Shown: positions 1 through 7,933, counted from the stretch's first letter. The stretch is DNA of 25,345 bases from ZC4RG42 sp036676355 (GCA_036676355.1 JAKFDA010000030.1:1-25345), one strand, 5' to 3'. Numbers and translations are program-made. Notes: generated from the letters alone by a model not told the origin.

Positions 1-1548
1 GCCCAGCACCCATTTCTCCACCAGTTCCTGACCGCCGAGCAACGCGAACGCCGCCGAAAAAATCGATGATCCGACGAACAGCCAGCACACCATCGCGCTC
101 GTTTTGGCGGTGAGATACACGGAGTCGCGCACCACGCCGTAGTTGAGTGCGCGATACACCGCCGCGAGCAAAATGCCGCCGAGCGCACCGACTGCCGCCG
201 CTTCCGCCGGCGTGGCAAATCCGAACACGATCGAACCGAGGACGAAGAGAATCATCACGGCAAGCGGAAAGAACGACGACAGCAGCATCTTGAAAATCTC
301 AAGACGCACGAAGTTGAAGCTCCAGTAGAGCGCAAGCAGCGCAAACAGTCCGACTGCCAGCGTGATCCAGAACCACTTGGGCGCCTCGAGCGGCGCGTCC
401 GGATCGACCTCCGCCGCGCTCTCTTCAACGACATCCGCAGTTCCGGAATCAGTCGGTTCCGGCGCTGAGAATGCATTGCTTTCCTCGCCCGGCGGCGTCG
501 CAAGATCGAGCGACGACTCCGCCGTACTTTCTTCCCCGATATCGAAGCCGCCGCCCATTTCGGTCAGCCCTTCGGTCGAATACTGTACCGGCGGCGTAAT
601 CAGACTCTGATAAGAGAATGCCATCAGCCCCAGGAACAACGCCGCAGGGACCAGCACGACGATCAGGTTGCTCACCAGCGTACGTGTCGGCACGCCCTCG
701 TTGCGAGAGCCCTTCAGCGCGCGCAGCAGCGCCGGCAAGGCTTTCGTGCCGCCCGCATCGCGCACGCGCGCCAGCGGCGCAGGAATGGGTACGGCCTGCT
801 CTTCCGCCGACAGCGGCGGCGCCAGGTGCGGCTTCCATTTCGCCAGGATGATGACGTACACCACGTACAGGCCGGCCAGCATGATGCCGGGGAAAAACGC
901 GCCGGCGTACAGTTGCACGACCGATACGCCCGCCGTCGCGCCGTAGACGATCAGCAGTACCGAGGGCGGAATGAGAATCCCGAGGCAACCACCCGCCGTC
1001 AGCGCACCGGCGGACATGGAGACGTTATAACCGGCGCGCAACATTGCGGGGAATGCAAGCAACCCCATGAGTGTCACGACCGCGCCGACGATACCGGTTG
1101 CCGTGGCGAAAATCGCGCACGTCACGAGCGTCGCAACCGCCAGCGAACCGGGCAGGCGCGCGAGCGCCAGATGCAGGCTCTTGAACAGTTTTTCGATCAG
1201 ATTCGCGCGCTCGACCAGATAGCCCATGAACACGAACAGCGGCACCGCGATGAGCACCTCATTGGTCATCACCGCATAAGTTCGCTGCACCATGAGCGTA
1301 AGCGTGTGCTCGATCGCGATATCCGGACTCCCGGTTCCACTGCGGTACGCGAGCCAGGCGAAGAACACGCCCATGCCCATCAGCGTGAACGCGGTCGGAA
1401 AACCCAGCATGATGGTCACGACAACCAGGCAAAGCATCAACAGGCCGAGGTGGCCGTTGGTCCATTCCGAAGGCGGCGGCAGCACGATGGCGACGCCGAT
1501 CAGAATCAGCGCCATGAGGCTGAAGCCGAACCAGAGTTCTTTTCTCAT
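1..1548 (-). CDS. dctM: TRAP transporter large permease (DctM / FcbT3 type), C-terminus beyond the window
   Basis: This is the large membrane subunit of a TRAP transporter, which moves an organic acid across the inner membrane using the sodium or proton gradient. The frame is open from an ATG at 1548 down to base 1 (516 codons), so the 3' end is missing. Signatures seen are the loop GILIPPS about 170 residues in and TPAEAAAVGALGG near residue 445, both typical of DctM, with many hydrophobic segments. A roughly 50-residue acidic, low-complexity stretch (about residues 330-382, rich in E, D, S, A, P) interrupts the membrane segments. Such an inserted loop is known in the larger FcbT3/COG4664-type permeases. 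Its ATG overlaps the stop of the small permease gene in an ATGA junction, so the two are probably translationally coupled. The family call is secure; the substrate cannot be read from this subunit. Confidence 0.93.
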   Translation of the reverse strand, partial: MRKELWFGFSLMALILIGVAIVLPPPSEWTNGHLGLLMLCLVVVTIMLGFPTAFTLMGMGVFFAWLAYRSGTGSPDIAIEHTLTLMVQRTYAVMTNEVLIAVPLFVFMGYLVERANLIEKLFKSLHLALARLPGSLAVATLVTCAIFATATGIVGAVVTLMGLLAFPAMLRAGYNVSMSAGALTAGGCLGILIPPSVLLIVYGATAGVSVVQLYAGAFFPGIMLAGLYVVYVIILAKWKPHLAPPLSAEEQAVPIPAPLARVRDAGGTKALPALLRALKGSRNEGVPTRTLVSNLIVVLVPAALFLGLMAFSYQSLITPPVQYSTEGLTEMGGGFDIGEESTAESSLDLATPPGEESNAFSAPEPTDSGTADVVEESAAEVDPDAPLEAPKWFWITLAVGLFALLALYWSFNFVRLEIFKMLLSSFFPLAVMILFVLGSIVFGFATPAEAAAVGALGGILLAAVYRALNYGVVRDSVYLTAKTSAMVCWLFVGSSIFSAAFALLGGQELVEKWVLG

Positions 1549-2180
1549 TGTTTTCCCTCTGCGGCTCCGTTGCGCTCGGCCCAGGCGCGATCGGCGGCCG
1601 CGATATCGGCGTCGTCCACGTGCACCATCGCCTTGAGTTTATCGACGTCCACTTCCTCCACGTCCTCCTCGCGCGCCGGCCAGGCGCCCTGTTTCAGGCA
1701 GATCACGCAACGGATGATTTCCACCACGCCCTGCAGCAGGAGGAACGCACCCGCAATGGGAATGAACAACTTGAACGGGTAGATGGGCGGCCCGTCGGCC
1801 GCGAGCGAGGAATGCTCATCCTGCGCGAGCGATTCCAAAAAGAAATCCCAGCCGGCCCACACCATCGCGACCACGCCCGGAATGAAGAAGACGATGTACA
1901 GAATTAAATCAATGCTGGCCTGTGTGCGCGGCGTAAAGAAGCCGTACAGAATGTCGCCGCGGACATGGCCGCTTTTCGCCAGCGTATACGCGCCGGCCAT
2001 CATGAAGCCGATGCCGTACATCATGTTGCTCGCGTCGTACACCCAGGCGTGCGGCGTGCCAAGCACGTAACGGGAGAACACCTCGTAACAGATCATCAGC
2101 GTGAGCGAGACAATCGTCCACGCGAAAATCTGTCCGACAACGGTGCTTATCTTGTCGACAAAAAATAGAAGTTTTTGCAT
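1545..2180 (-). CDS. dctQ: TRAP transporter small permease (DctQ / FcbT2 type)
   Basis: A 211-residue membrane protein with four hydrophobic segments, at about residues 15-37, 50-68, 88-110 and 133-158, the usual DctQ topology. The motif YEVFSRYVLGTPHAWVYD is typical of the family, including the R-Y and the conserved W. DctQ is the small subunit that pairs with DctM and receives the loaded binding protein. After the last membrane segment there is a charged cytoplasmic tail of about 45 residues rich in D, E and A. It starts at ATG 2180 and overlaps dctM by four bases. It lies 159 bases after dctP, and that gap contains a long perfect hairpin. The context (dctP before, dctM after) makes the assignment safe. 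Confidence 0.93.
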   Translation of the reverse strand: MQKLLFFVDKISTVVGQIFAWTIVSLTLMICYEVFSRYVLGTPHAWVYDASNMMYGIGFMMAGAYTLAKSGHVRGDILYGFFTPRTQASIDLILYIVFFIPGVVAMVWAGWDFFLESLAQDEHSSLAADGPPIYPFKLFIPIAGAFLLLQGVVEIIRCVICLKQGAWPAREEDVEEVDVDKLKAMVHVDDADIAAADRAWAERNGAAEGKQ

Positions 2181-2282
2181 GCGGATACCGCCGGTTGGCG
2201 ATGAAAGGGTATGAGATCGAGTCGGGCATTTCCGACAACAGAGCGCCTGGCTCCGCCACCGAATCGCTCAACCCCTCTTATA

Positions 2283-2328
2283 AATCGCGCCGGCCATGCG
2301 CGCAGCGGTGCGCATGGCCGGCGCGATT
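2283..2328 (-). promoter_or_regulatory. Intercistronic hairpin between dctP and dctQ
   Basis: Two perfect 19-base arms (2283-2301 and 2310-2328) flank an 8-base loop. The GC-rich arms include CGCGCCGGCCATGCGC. In the transcript of the TRAP operon the hairpin lies 11 bases after the dctP stop codon. It is followed by only a weak U-rich stretch (UUUAU), so it looks like a partial terminator or a 3'-end stabiliser rather than a full stop. Such an element would give more binding protein than permease from one operon. The structure is seen directly; the role is inferred. Confidence 0.75.
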
Positions 2329-2339
2329 GGATTTCCTAC

Positions 2340-3470
2340 TTAACCCTTCTTCTTGGCGCCGAAGAAGTGGTTCTGGGCAATGCGGACATCGACCAGCGTA
2401 TCCGTCTGCCACTTGGTCGCGCGCTGTGCGAAATCGCGCATCGAGGCGTTGACCTTTTTGAAGCTCGGGTTTTCCGCCTCTTTCTTGGCCACCACCTGGT
2501 CCCACACTTTCAACTGCTGCTGCAGGATCGCGGTCGGCGTGCCATAGAACTTGACGCCCATCTTCTGCATTTCAATGTAGTCCTTGGAATAACGATCGAT
2601 CGCTTTCCATGACATATCGGCCGACGCCGCCTCCACCGCGTTGGCGATGAGATTCTTCATGTTGGCGGGAAGCGAGTCGTACTTGGTCTTGTTGAACAGC
2701 ACCTCGAACTGCTCGGCGGACTGGTGGAAGCTGCGCAACATGCAGACCTTCGAGACATCGGGGAAGCCAAGCAGCTTGTCCGAACTCGCATTGTTGAACT
2801 CGGCCGCGTCCAGCAGGCCGCGGTCCATTGCCGGCACGATTTCTCCGCCCGGCATCGCGTTCACCGCCAGCCCCATACCGGTGAAGATGTCGATCGACAA
2901 TCCGACAGTGCGGAATTTCAGGCCCTTCATGTCTTCGACCTTGGTGACCGGTTTCTTGAACCAGCCCAGCGGCTGCGTCGGCATCGGTCCATACATGAAC
3001 GACTGAACGTTCAGATTGAGGTCTTTATAGATTTCGGCCAGCAGTTCCTGCCCGCCGCCGTACTTGTGCCAGGCAAGCAGCATGTTCGGGTCCATGCCGA
3101 AAGCGGGGCCCGATCCCCACAGCGCCATGGCGGAGTTCTTGCCGTACCAGTACGCCACCACGCCGTGACCGCCGTCCAGCGTGCCTTTGCTCACCGCATC
3201 GATCAGATCGAAGGCCTTGACCACCGCGCCGGCCGGCAGCACTTCGATCTTGAGATCGCCGCCGGACATGTTGTTGACCTTGGTGGCGAAATCGACCGCG
3301 TACTCGTGGAAAATGTCTTTGGTTGGCCAGGTGCTCTGCCAACGCATGGTGATCGGCCCCTGTGCCTTGACGATGGCCGGGAAACCGAGTGTTGCTGCGC
3401 TTGCGCCGGCCGCTGCTGCGCCCGTCAGGAATTTACGACGGGACGTTGCGGACTTCTTTTCCTCTTTCAT
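2340..3470 (-). CDS. dctP: TRAP transporter substrate-binding protein, Tat-exported (DctP family, TakP/FcbT1-like)
   Basis: The periplasmic binding protein of the TRAP system, 376 residues. It has a twin-arginine signal (S10-R-R-K-F-L15, then an Ala-rich hydrophobic stretch, likely cut after VKA at residue 36), so it is exported folded. The mature part has the DctP fold pattern, including GLKFRTVG with the arginine that normally pairs with the substrate carboxylate, and PGGEIVPAMDRGLLDAAEF, which resembles the alpha-keto-acid binder TakP of Rhodobacter. The family therefore points to a monocarboxylate or keto-acid rather than a C4-dicarboxylate, but the exact ligand is unknown. A strong ribosome site (GAGGAG, about 9 bases upstream) supports ATG 3470. 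It is first in the operon dctP-dctQ-dctM. Confidence 0.92.
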   Translation of the reverse strand: MKEEKKSATSRRKFLTGAAAAGASAATLGFPAIVKAQGPITMRWQSTWPTKDIFHEYAVDFATKVNNMSGGDLKIEVLPAGAVVKAFDLIDAVSKGTLDGGHGVVAYWYGKNSAMALWGSGPAFGMDPNMLLAWHKYGGGQELLAEIYKDLNLNVQSFMYGPMPTQPLGWFKKPVTKVEDMKGLKFRTVGLSIDIFTGMGLAVNAMPGGEIVPAMDRGLLDAAEFNNASSDKLLGFPDVSKVCMLRSFHQSAEQFEVLFNKTKYDSLPANMKNLIANAVEAASADMSWKAIDRYSKDYIEMQKMGVKFYGTPTAILQQQLKVWDQVVAKKEAENPSFKKVNASMRDFAQRATKWQTDTLVDVRIAQNHFFGAKKKG

Positions 3471-3622
3471 ACCTTTTGTCTCCTCACTTGCGATCGATAA
3501 GCGCTCGCGGCGTGTTTCTTTACCGCGAACGTCCTGCGAAGCAATAGCGTTCGTTGTTTGTTATATGCTGTGGGTATTGTTTGGCGGCATTGTAGTCCCA
3601 AAAAATCGCCGTATTGTCTTAT

Positions 3623-3638
3623 GTGACAACTCTGTCAC
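3623..3638. promoter_or_regulatory. Palindrome upstream of the TRAP operon, possible operator
   Basis: A perfect inverted repeat, GTGACA-N4-TGTCAC, about 155 bases upstream of the dctP ATG. It sits just upstream of a possible -10 hexamer (TACAAT, 3594-3589, minus strand), which places it near a -35 region or an activator site. The spacing does not fit CRP (N6) and the sequence does not match FNR. The binding protein is unknown. Confidence 0.4.
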
Positions 3639-3712
3639 GGGTTATCCGAGAACAATGGCCTGCTGGCGCTCCCAAAGACGCCGGAATCGCCCGGCGGCGG
3701 CGCCCCACAAGC

Positions 3713-3759
3713 AAAAAACCGCGTTTACGGCGAGCGCATTTTACGCCCGACAATGCGGT
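3713..3759 (-). terminator. Weak candidate terminator downstream of egtD
   Basis: In the minus-strand transcript the 5-base arms ACCGC (3759-3755) and GCGGU (3722-3718) enclose a smaller possible hairpin. They run straight into six U (3718-3713). The outer stem is short and the loop long, so this is only a candidate. Confidence 0.25.
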
Positions 3760-3791
3760 ATAACTCAAGCACTAAAGAAAGCGGCGCCGGG

Positions 3792-4805
3792 TCATATACG
3801 CTTTTGATGGGGCGGACTCACGCGCATAAGGTGGACGCTGAACAGACGCCCGGCATCGGTCCAGATGTCGAGCGGATCGAAGCCGGCGGCCCGTCCCAAC
3901 GCCTGAAATTCGGCCACGCCATACTTGCACGAAATTTCGGTATGAATGGTTTCGCCGCAGCGGAAATCGAAACGCCGGCCGCCGATCCGCACCGTCTGTG
4001 CGGCAAGGCTTTCCAGATGCATTTCGACCCGCCCGAGCGTCTCGTCATAGAGCGCTCGATGGCGAAACTTCTCGACGCGGAAATCCGCCCCGAGTTCACG
4101 GTTCATGCGAGCCAGCAGATTCAGATTGAAACGGGCCGTCACGCCCTGTGCATCGTCGTAGGCCGCTTCCAGCACGGCGCGGTCCTTCTTCAAATCGACG
4201 CCGATCAGCAGCGTGCCGTCGCCACCCAGCATGAGCGCGACGTTGCGCAGGAAATCCTGCGCCGCCGTACGAGTGAAATTGCCGATGGTAGAGCCAGGGA
4301 AGTAAACGACGGCCGCCGCATCGCTGCTTACGATCGATGGGCGCAGGTGCAGCGCCTGGGTGAAGTCGGCGCACACTGCATTGATGCGCAGCGCGGGATA
4401 AGCGGTGTGCAGTCGCTCACATGCTTCATGCAACGCCGAGTCGCTTATGTCGATCGGCACATAGTTCACGGGTTGCAGCGCTTCGATCAGCAACCGCGTC
4501 TTGGTGCTCGCCCCGGAACCGAATTCGATGAGTTGCAGCCCTTGCCCCAACCGCGCTGCGATATCGCCGACCTGCGCCTGCATGAGTGCGATTTCCGTGC
4601 GCGTGGGGTAATACTCGGGCAGTTCGCAGATCGCTTCGAATAGGCGCGATCCCGCCTCGTCGTAGAAATATTTGGGAGGAATGGTCTTTTGCGGACGCGC
4701 AAGGCCGCTCAGCACATCAGTTAGAAAGGAGGTCTGCGGACCAAGCAGATCGTGGAAGTGGACACTACTTGAGCGCTCGTCGGCCGCCGAGGCGCGCTCC
4801 ACCAC
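3792..4805 (-). CDS. egtD: L-histidine N(alpha)-methyltransferase (EgtD-like)
   Basis: Members of this family transfer three methyl groups from S-adenosylmethionine to histidine to make hercynine, the first step of ergothioneine synthesis. Matches to the EgtD pattern are IPPKYFYDEAGS and LPEYYPTRTE near the N-terminus, the SAM loop LIEFGSGASTKT, FPGSTIGNFTR with the histidine-binding Asn, and HTEISCKY with the Glu and Ser that hold the imidazole in characterised EgtD. No ATG exists in frame before the conserved region. The start is probably GTG at 4805 or 4802, two or five bases after the stop of the upstream peptidase gene, giving 336-337 residues, normal for EgtD. The open frame continues further upstream inside the peptidase gene, but that part has no family similarity. 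No egtB is in the window, so either it is elsewhere or this enzyme serves another purpose. Confidence 0.88.
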   Translation of the reverse strand: MVERASAADERSSSVHFHDLLGPQTSFLTDVLSGLARPQKTIPPKYFYDEAGSRLFEAICELPEYYPTRTEIALMQAQVGDIAARLGQGLQLIEFGSGASTKTRLLIEALQPVNYVPIDISDSALHEACERLHTAYPALRINAVCADFTQALHLRPSIVSSDAAAVVYFPGSTIGNFTRTAAQDFLRNVALMLGGDGTLLIGVDLKKDRAVLEAAYDDAQGVTARFNLNLLARMNRELGADFRVEKFRHRALYDETLGRVEMHLESLAAQTVRIGGRRFDFRCGETIHTEISCKYGVAEFQALGRAAGFDPLDIWTDAGRLFSVHLMRVSPPHQKRI

Positions 4806-4807
4806 GT

Positions 4808-5761
4808 CTAGCGCGCCGCCGCCTTGATCTTGGCTTTCACGCGGGTTTTGACGGCGCGTTTCGTGTGGGCTTTCTTCTTGACCTTCGCCTTCACCTTGAC
4901 CGCCTTGGAGCGCACGATACGCGGACGCTCGATGGCGAAACTCGGGTCGAGCCACTGGCGAATGCGCTTGGCATCGGCCACACGAGTGTACTTGCCGATC
5001 GAATCGAGCAACACGATGATGACCGAGCGGGCGTTGAATTTGGCCTGCATGACCAGGCAGCGGCCCGCTTCGGTGATATAGCCGGTTTTCGACAAACCGA
5101 TATCCCAACTGCCGCCGCGCACCAGCGCGTTCGTGTTGACGAACTCGGCCGTGCGCCCCTTGAGCTTGACCTCGTGCCGGGTGCTGGTCGAATACTCGCG
5201 AATGAGCGGCATTTCGTGCGCGGCACGCACGAGCTTGGCCAGATCTTCGGCGCTCGAGACGTTCGCACTCGACAAGCCGGTCGGCTCGACGAAATGCGTC
5301 GCAGTCATGTCCAGTGCGCGCGCCTTGGCGTTCATGGCGGCGACGAATGCGCTCTTGCCGCCGGGGAAAGAACGGCCGAGAGCGGAGGCCGCACGATTCT
5401 CCGACGCCATCAGCGCCAGCTTGAGCATGTCGTCGCGTGTCAGCGCACTGCCGACACGCAGACGCGAGCCGGTACCCTTCAGCGTATCGATGTCCGCGTC
5501 GGTGATTTCGATGACTTCATCCAGATCCAGGCCGGCCTGCACGGTGACCAGCGCCGTCATCAACTTAGTGAGCGAAGCGATCGGGGTGACGTTTTCGCTG
5601 TTGTGGCTGAGCAGAATTTCGCCGGTTTCCTGATCCATCACCAGCACGGCGGCGGATTTGAGCTTGGGTTCGGCGCGTTCGGCGGCCGTCAGCGGCCCCG
5701 CCACAATGGTGAGCATCAACGCGATGGCCGCGCCGGCCATACGAACCCAGCTTGCTGTCAT
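4808..5761 (-). CDS. pbpG: D-alanyl-D-alanine endopeptidase, PBP7 family
   Basis: A periplasmic low-molecular-weight penicillin-binding protein that cuts D-Ala-containing cross-links in peptidoglycan. A signal peptide covers about residues 1-27 (hydrophobic AAIALMLTIVAG, cut near TAA). All three catalytic motifs of the SxxK fold are visible: S63-L-T-K66, S120-E-N122 and K225-T-G227. The length is 317 residues, close to E. coli PBP7. The last 30 residues (about 286-317) form a very basic tail of repeated K/A/V that ordinary PBP7 lacks. ATG 5761 follows a G-rich ribosome site. A candidate promoter lies at 5843-5872. The stop codon is immediately followed by the egtD start, so the two are likely one transcript. 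Confidence 0.9.
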   Translation of the reverse strand: MTASWVRMAGAAIALMLTIVAGPLTAAERAEPKLKSAAVLVMDQETGEILLSHNSENVTPIASLTKLMTALVTVQAGLDLDEVIEITDADIDTLKGTGSRLRVGSALTRDDMLKLALMASENRAASALGRSFPGGKSAFVAAMNAKARALDMTATHFVEPTGLSSANVSSAEDLAKLVRAAHEMPLIREYSTSTRHEVKLKGRTAEFVNTNALVRGGSWDIGLSKTGYITEAGRCLVMQAKFNARSVIIVLLDSIGKYTRVADAKRIRQWLDPSFAIERPRIVRSKAVKVKAKVKKKAHTKRAVKTRVKAKIKAAAR

Positions 5762-5786
5762 TCCCCTACCCCGTCTCTTGACCTGC

Positions 5787-5826
5787 CGGAAGGAGAACCC
5801 TTCCGCCCTCGCAACCTTCCGCCCTC
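5787..5826 (-). repeat. Tandem 12-base direct repeat and small hairpin in the pbpG leader
   Basis: The 12-mer CCTTCCGCCCTC (plus strand) occurs at 5799-5810 and again at 5815-5826, a 16-base period. The first copy also forms a 7-base hairpin with CGGAAGG at 5787-5793. Because the pairing segment is duplicated, the upstream half can pair with either copy. All of this lies in the 5' untranslated leader of pbpG, 26 or more bases before its ATG. Confidence 0.5.
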
Positions 5827-5842
5827 ACGAAAAGCGCTACTT

Positions 5843-5872
5843 AGTGTACCGACCCGGCTCTTCGCCGTGCAA
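5843..5872 (-). promoter_or_regulatory. Candidate sigma-70 promoter for pbpG-egtD
   Basis: On the minus strand, TTGCAC (5872-5867) and TACACT (5848-5843) are separated by 18 bases. The predicted start is near 5836, giving a leader of about 75 bases to the pbpG ATG. The hexamers match the consensus at 3/6 and 4/6, so the site is plausible rather than strong. Confidence 0.45.
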
Positions 5873-5977
5873 CGAAAATAACGGCTTAGCGATGGTCCTT
5901 AAAAACCAAATGAGCAACAGTTCCGCTCTTGCCAGCCAATCGTCGCGCTGTCCTGATCAATTTCACCTGGCAGTCGC

Positions 5978-6011
5978 GGCGGCGGCGTGAATCGACCTTC
6001 ACGCCACCGCC
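5978..6011 (-). terminator. Hairpin directly after the ABC transporter gene
   Basis: Arms of 14 bases (5978-5991 and 5998-6011) with a 6-base loop, 13 Watson-Crick pairs and one G-U wobble in the transcript. The stem begins one base after the stop codon of the ABC transporter. No U-tract follows, so it may be a Rho-type or stabilising 3' structure rather than a classical intrinsic terminator. Confidence 0.45.
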
Positions 6012-6012
6012 T

Positions 6013-7887
6013 TCATGCCACTCCACCCTCGTCCTCTCGCTCCTGCTGCTGCAGCGCCCACATTTGCGCGTACTGTCCCCCCAGACTTAGCAAGAAACGA
6101 TGCCCACCCCGTTCGACGATGCGGCCGTGATCCATCACCAGAATTTCGTCCGCATCCATGACGGTCGAAAGGCGATGCGCGATCACCAATGTCGTATGCC
6201 CTTCCGCCAATCGGTCGAGCTCGGCCTGAATTGCCTGCTCGGATTTCGAGTCCAGGGCGGACGTCGCCTCGTCGAAAATCAGGATGCGTGGACTCTTCAG
6301 CAGCGCCCTGGCGATCGCAACCCTTTGTTTTTCCCCGCCGGATAGTTTCAACCCGCGTTCGCCGACCTTGGTTTCGTAAGCTTCCGGAAGGCTCACGATG
6401 AAGTCATGAATGTGTGCGGCCTGGGCCGCCTGAATCATTTCTGCGTCGCCTGCGTCCGGCCGGCCGTAACGAATGTTGTAGCCGATGGTGTCGTTGAACA
6501 GCACCGTGTCCTGCGGAACGATACCGATCGCGCCGCGCAGGGAGCTCTGTTTCAGCGCGCGAATGTCGATTCCGTTTACAGCGATGCAGCCCGAGGTGAC
6601 GTCGTAAAACCGATACAGTAGACGTCCGAGTGTGGATTTGCCCGAGCCCGAATGCCCGACCACCGCGACCTTGCTGCCGGCCGGCACATCGAAACTGACC
6701 CCGTGCAGGATCTGGCGGTTTGCTTCATAGCTGAAGTCGACGTTGTCGAAGCGCACCGAGAGCCCGCCGGGCGGTAGCCGCACCGCATCCGGCCGATCTT
6801 CCACTTCGCGATGCGCTTCGAGCAGGCTGAACATGCGATCCATATCGATCAGCGACTGCTTGATTTCGCGATACACCATGCCGAGGAAATTGAGCGGAAT
6901 GTAAAGCTGAATCAACAATCCGTTCACCAGTACGAGGTCGCCGAGCGTCAGGTTTTTTTGCACCACGCCGTCGGCCGCCAGAATCATCAGCAGCGTCAAC
7001 GCCACGGCGATGATCAGACTCTGGCCGATATTGAGCAGGCCGAGCGATGCCTCGGTCTTGACCGCCGCTTTTTCGTAGCGCTGCAGATTGCCGTCGTAGC
7101 GCTGCGCCTCGAAGTCCTCATTATTGAAATACTTCACCGTCTCGTAATTGAGCAGGCTGTCGATGGCGCGCGTGTTGGCCTGCGAGTCGAGCTCGTTCGC
7201 CTCGCGGCGGATCTGCATGCGCCATTCCGTCACCAGCACGGTGAACGCCATGTAAATGCCGACGGCGGTAAAGGTGATGGCGGCGAAGCGCCAGTCGAAC
7301 TTGGTCAGCAGTACGGCGGCGACGAGCGCGAACTCCAGGATGACCGGGATGATCGAGAACAGCATCAGCGACAGCAGGCGCGAAATGCCCGTGGTGCCGC
7401 GCTCGATATCGCGCGAGACGCCGCCGGTTTGTCGCGCCAGGTGAAAGCGCAGGCTGAGACTGTGCAGATGGCGGAAGACATTCAGGGCGATACGCCGAAT
7501 CGCACGCTGCGTGACACGAATGAAAACGAGATCGCGCAATTCCGCGAACAGAATGGTGCAGAAGCGCAGCAGACCATAGGCCAGCAACAAGGCGAGCGGA
7601 AGCACAAGCACCGCCGTCGTGCTGTCGAGCGAATTGACAATTTCCTTCAGCAGCAGCGGCACGCCGACGTTGGCGAGCTTCGCGCCGGTAAGAAATACCA
7701 GCGCGACGATCACCCGGGCGCGGAATTCCCACAGGTAGGGCCAGAGCAGGCGAATCACGCGCCATTCGTTGCGCGCACGAGCGGGAGTCGGAGCAATCCC
7801 CGTTGCGGGGAGCGAAGCGTGAGGGTTCAAGGCGGACAGACGTGCGGCAAAGTCCAGCAATGTGCAAGGCGCGGGAGGGAAAAGCAA
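6013..7887 (-). CDS. Atm1/HMT1-like ABC exporter, fused membrane and ATPase domains
   Basis: A half-transporter of 624 residues that would work as a homodimer in the inner membrane. The first 330 residues carry six hydrophobic segments, with Atm1-type features such as KLANVGVPLLLKEIV and YETVKYFNNE. The ATPase domain follows, with Walker A GHSGSGKST (about residues 406-414), Q-loop VPQDTVLFND, signature LSGGEKQ (about 516), Walker B ILIFDEAT (about 534) and H-loop IAHRLST. Relatives export glutathione conjugates, metal-thiol complexes or an Fe-S precursor. The only start that allows the whole frame is TTG 7887; no ATG or GTG lies in frame between the upstream stop and the first membrane segment, so the exact start is uncertain. 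It sits 46 bases behind alkB and is probably co-transcribed with ada-alkB. Confidence 0.88.
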   Translation of the reverse strand: MLFPPAPCTLLDFAARLSALNPHASLPATGIAPTPARARNEWRVIRLLWPYLWEFRARVIVALVFLTGAKLANVGVPLLLKEIVNSLDSTTAVLVLPLALLLAYGLLRFCTILFAELRDLVFIRVTQRAIRRIALNVFRHLHSLSLRFHLARQTGGVSRDIERGTTGISRLLSLMLFSIIPVILEFALVAAVLLTKFDWRFAAITFTAVGIYMAFTVLVTEWRMQIRREANELDSQANTRAIDSLLNYETVKYFNNEDFEAQRYDGNLQRYEKAAVKTEASLGLLNIGQSLIIAVALTLLMILAADGVVQKNLTLGDLVLVNGLLIQLYIPLNFLGMVYREIKQSLIDMDRMFSLLEAHREVEDRPDAVRLPPGGLSVRFDNVDFSYEANRQILHGVSFDVPAGSKVAVVGHSGSGKSTLGRLLYRFYDVTSGCIAVNGIDIRALKQSSLRGAIGIVPQDTVLFNDTIGYNIRYGRPDAGDAEMIQAAQAAHIHDFIVSLPEAYETKVGERGLKLSGGEKQRVAIARALLKSPRILIFDEATSALDSKSEQAIQAELDRLAEGHTTLVIAHRLSTVMDADEILVMDHGRIVERGGHRFLLSLGGQYAQMWALQQQEREDEGGVA

Positions 7888-7933
7888 GTCATCGGCGGAT
7901 GAAGGAATCCGGCAGGCGCGCCGAACGTCGGCT

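Larger units (their letters stand above)
3471..3791. other. Intergenic region: dctP promoter side and egtD 3' end
   Basis: No gene is supported in this 321-base gap. On the minus strand it holds the dctP leader with a strong Shine-Dalgarno site. A possible -10 (TACAAT, 3594-3589) has no good -35. A palindrome lies at 3623-3638, and a weak terminator-like structure with six U lies at 3713-3759 behind egtD. The middle part, about 3640-3710, shows only short GC-rich self-complementarity. Confidence 0.6.

Noticed and set aside
3583..3600. Possible sigma-54 (-24/-12) promoter before dctP, since dct genes are often sigma-54 dependent
   Set aside because: GG and GC elements occur but are 9 rather than 10 bases apart, and the flanking consensus is poor.
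3622..3638. CRP or FNR site upstream of dctP
   Set aside because: The TGTGA and TCAC parts are separated by 8 bases instead of 6, and the FNR core TTGAT-N4-ATCAA is absent.
4806..5108. Upstream extension of the egtD frame inside pbpG
   Set aside because: The extra 100 residues have no similarity to EgtD and simply read pbpG in another frame. A GTG directly after the pbpG stop gives a normal-length protein.
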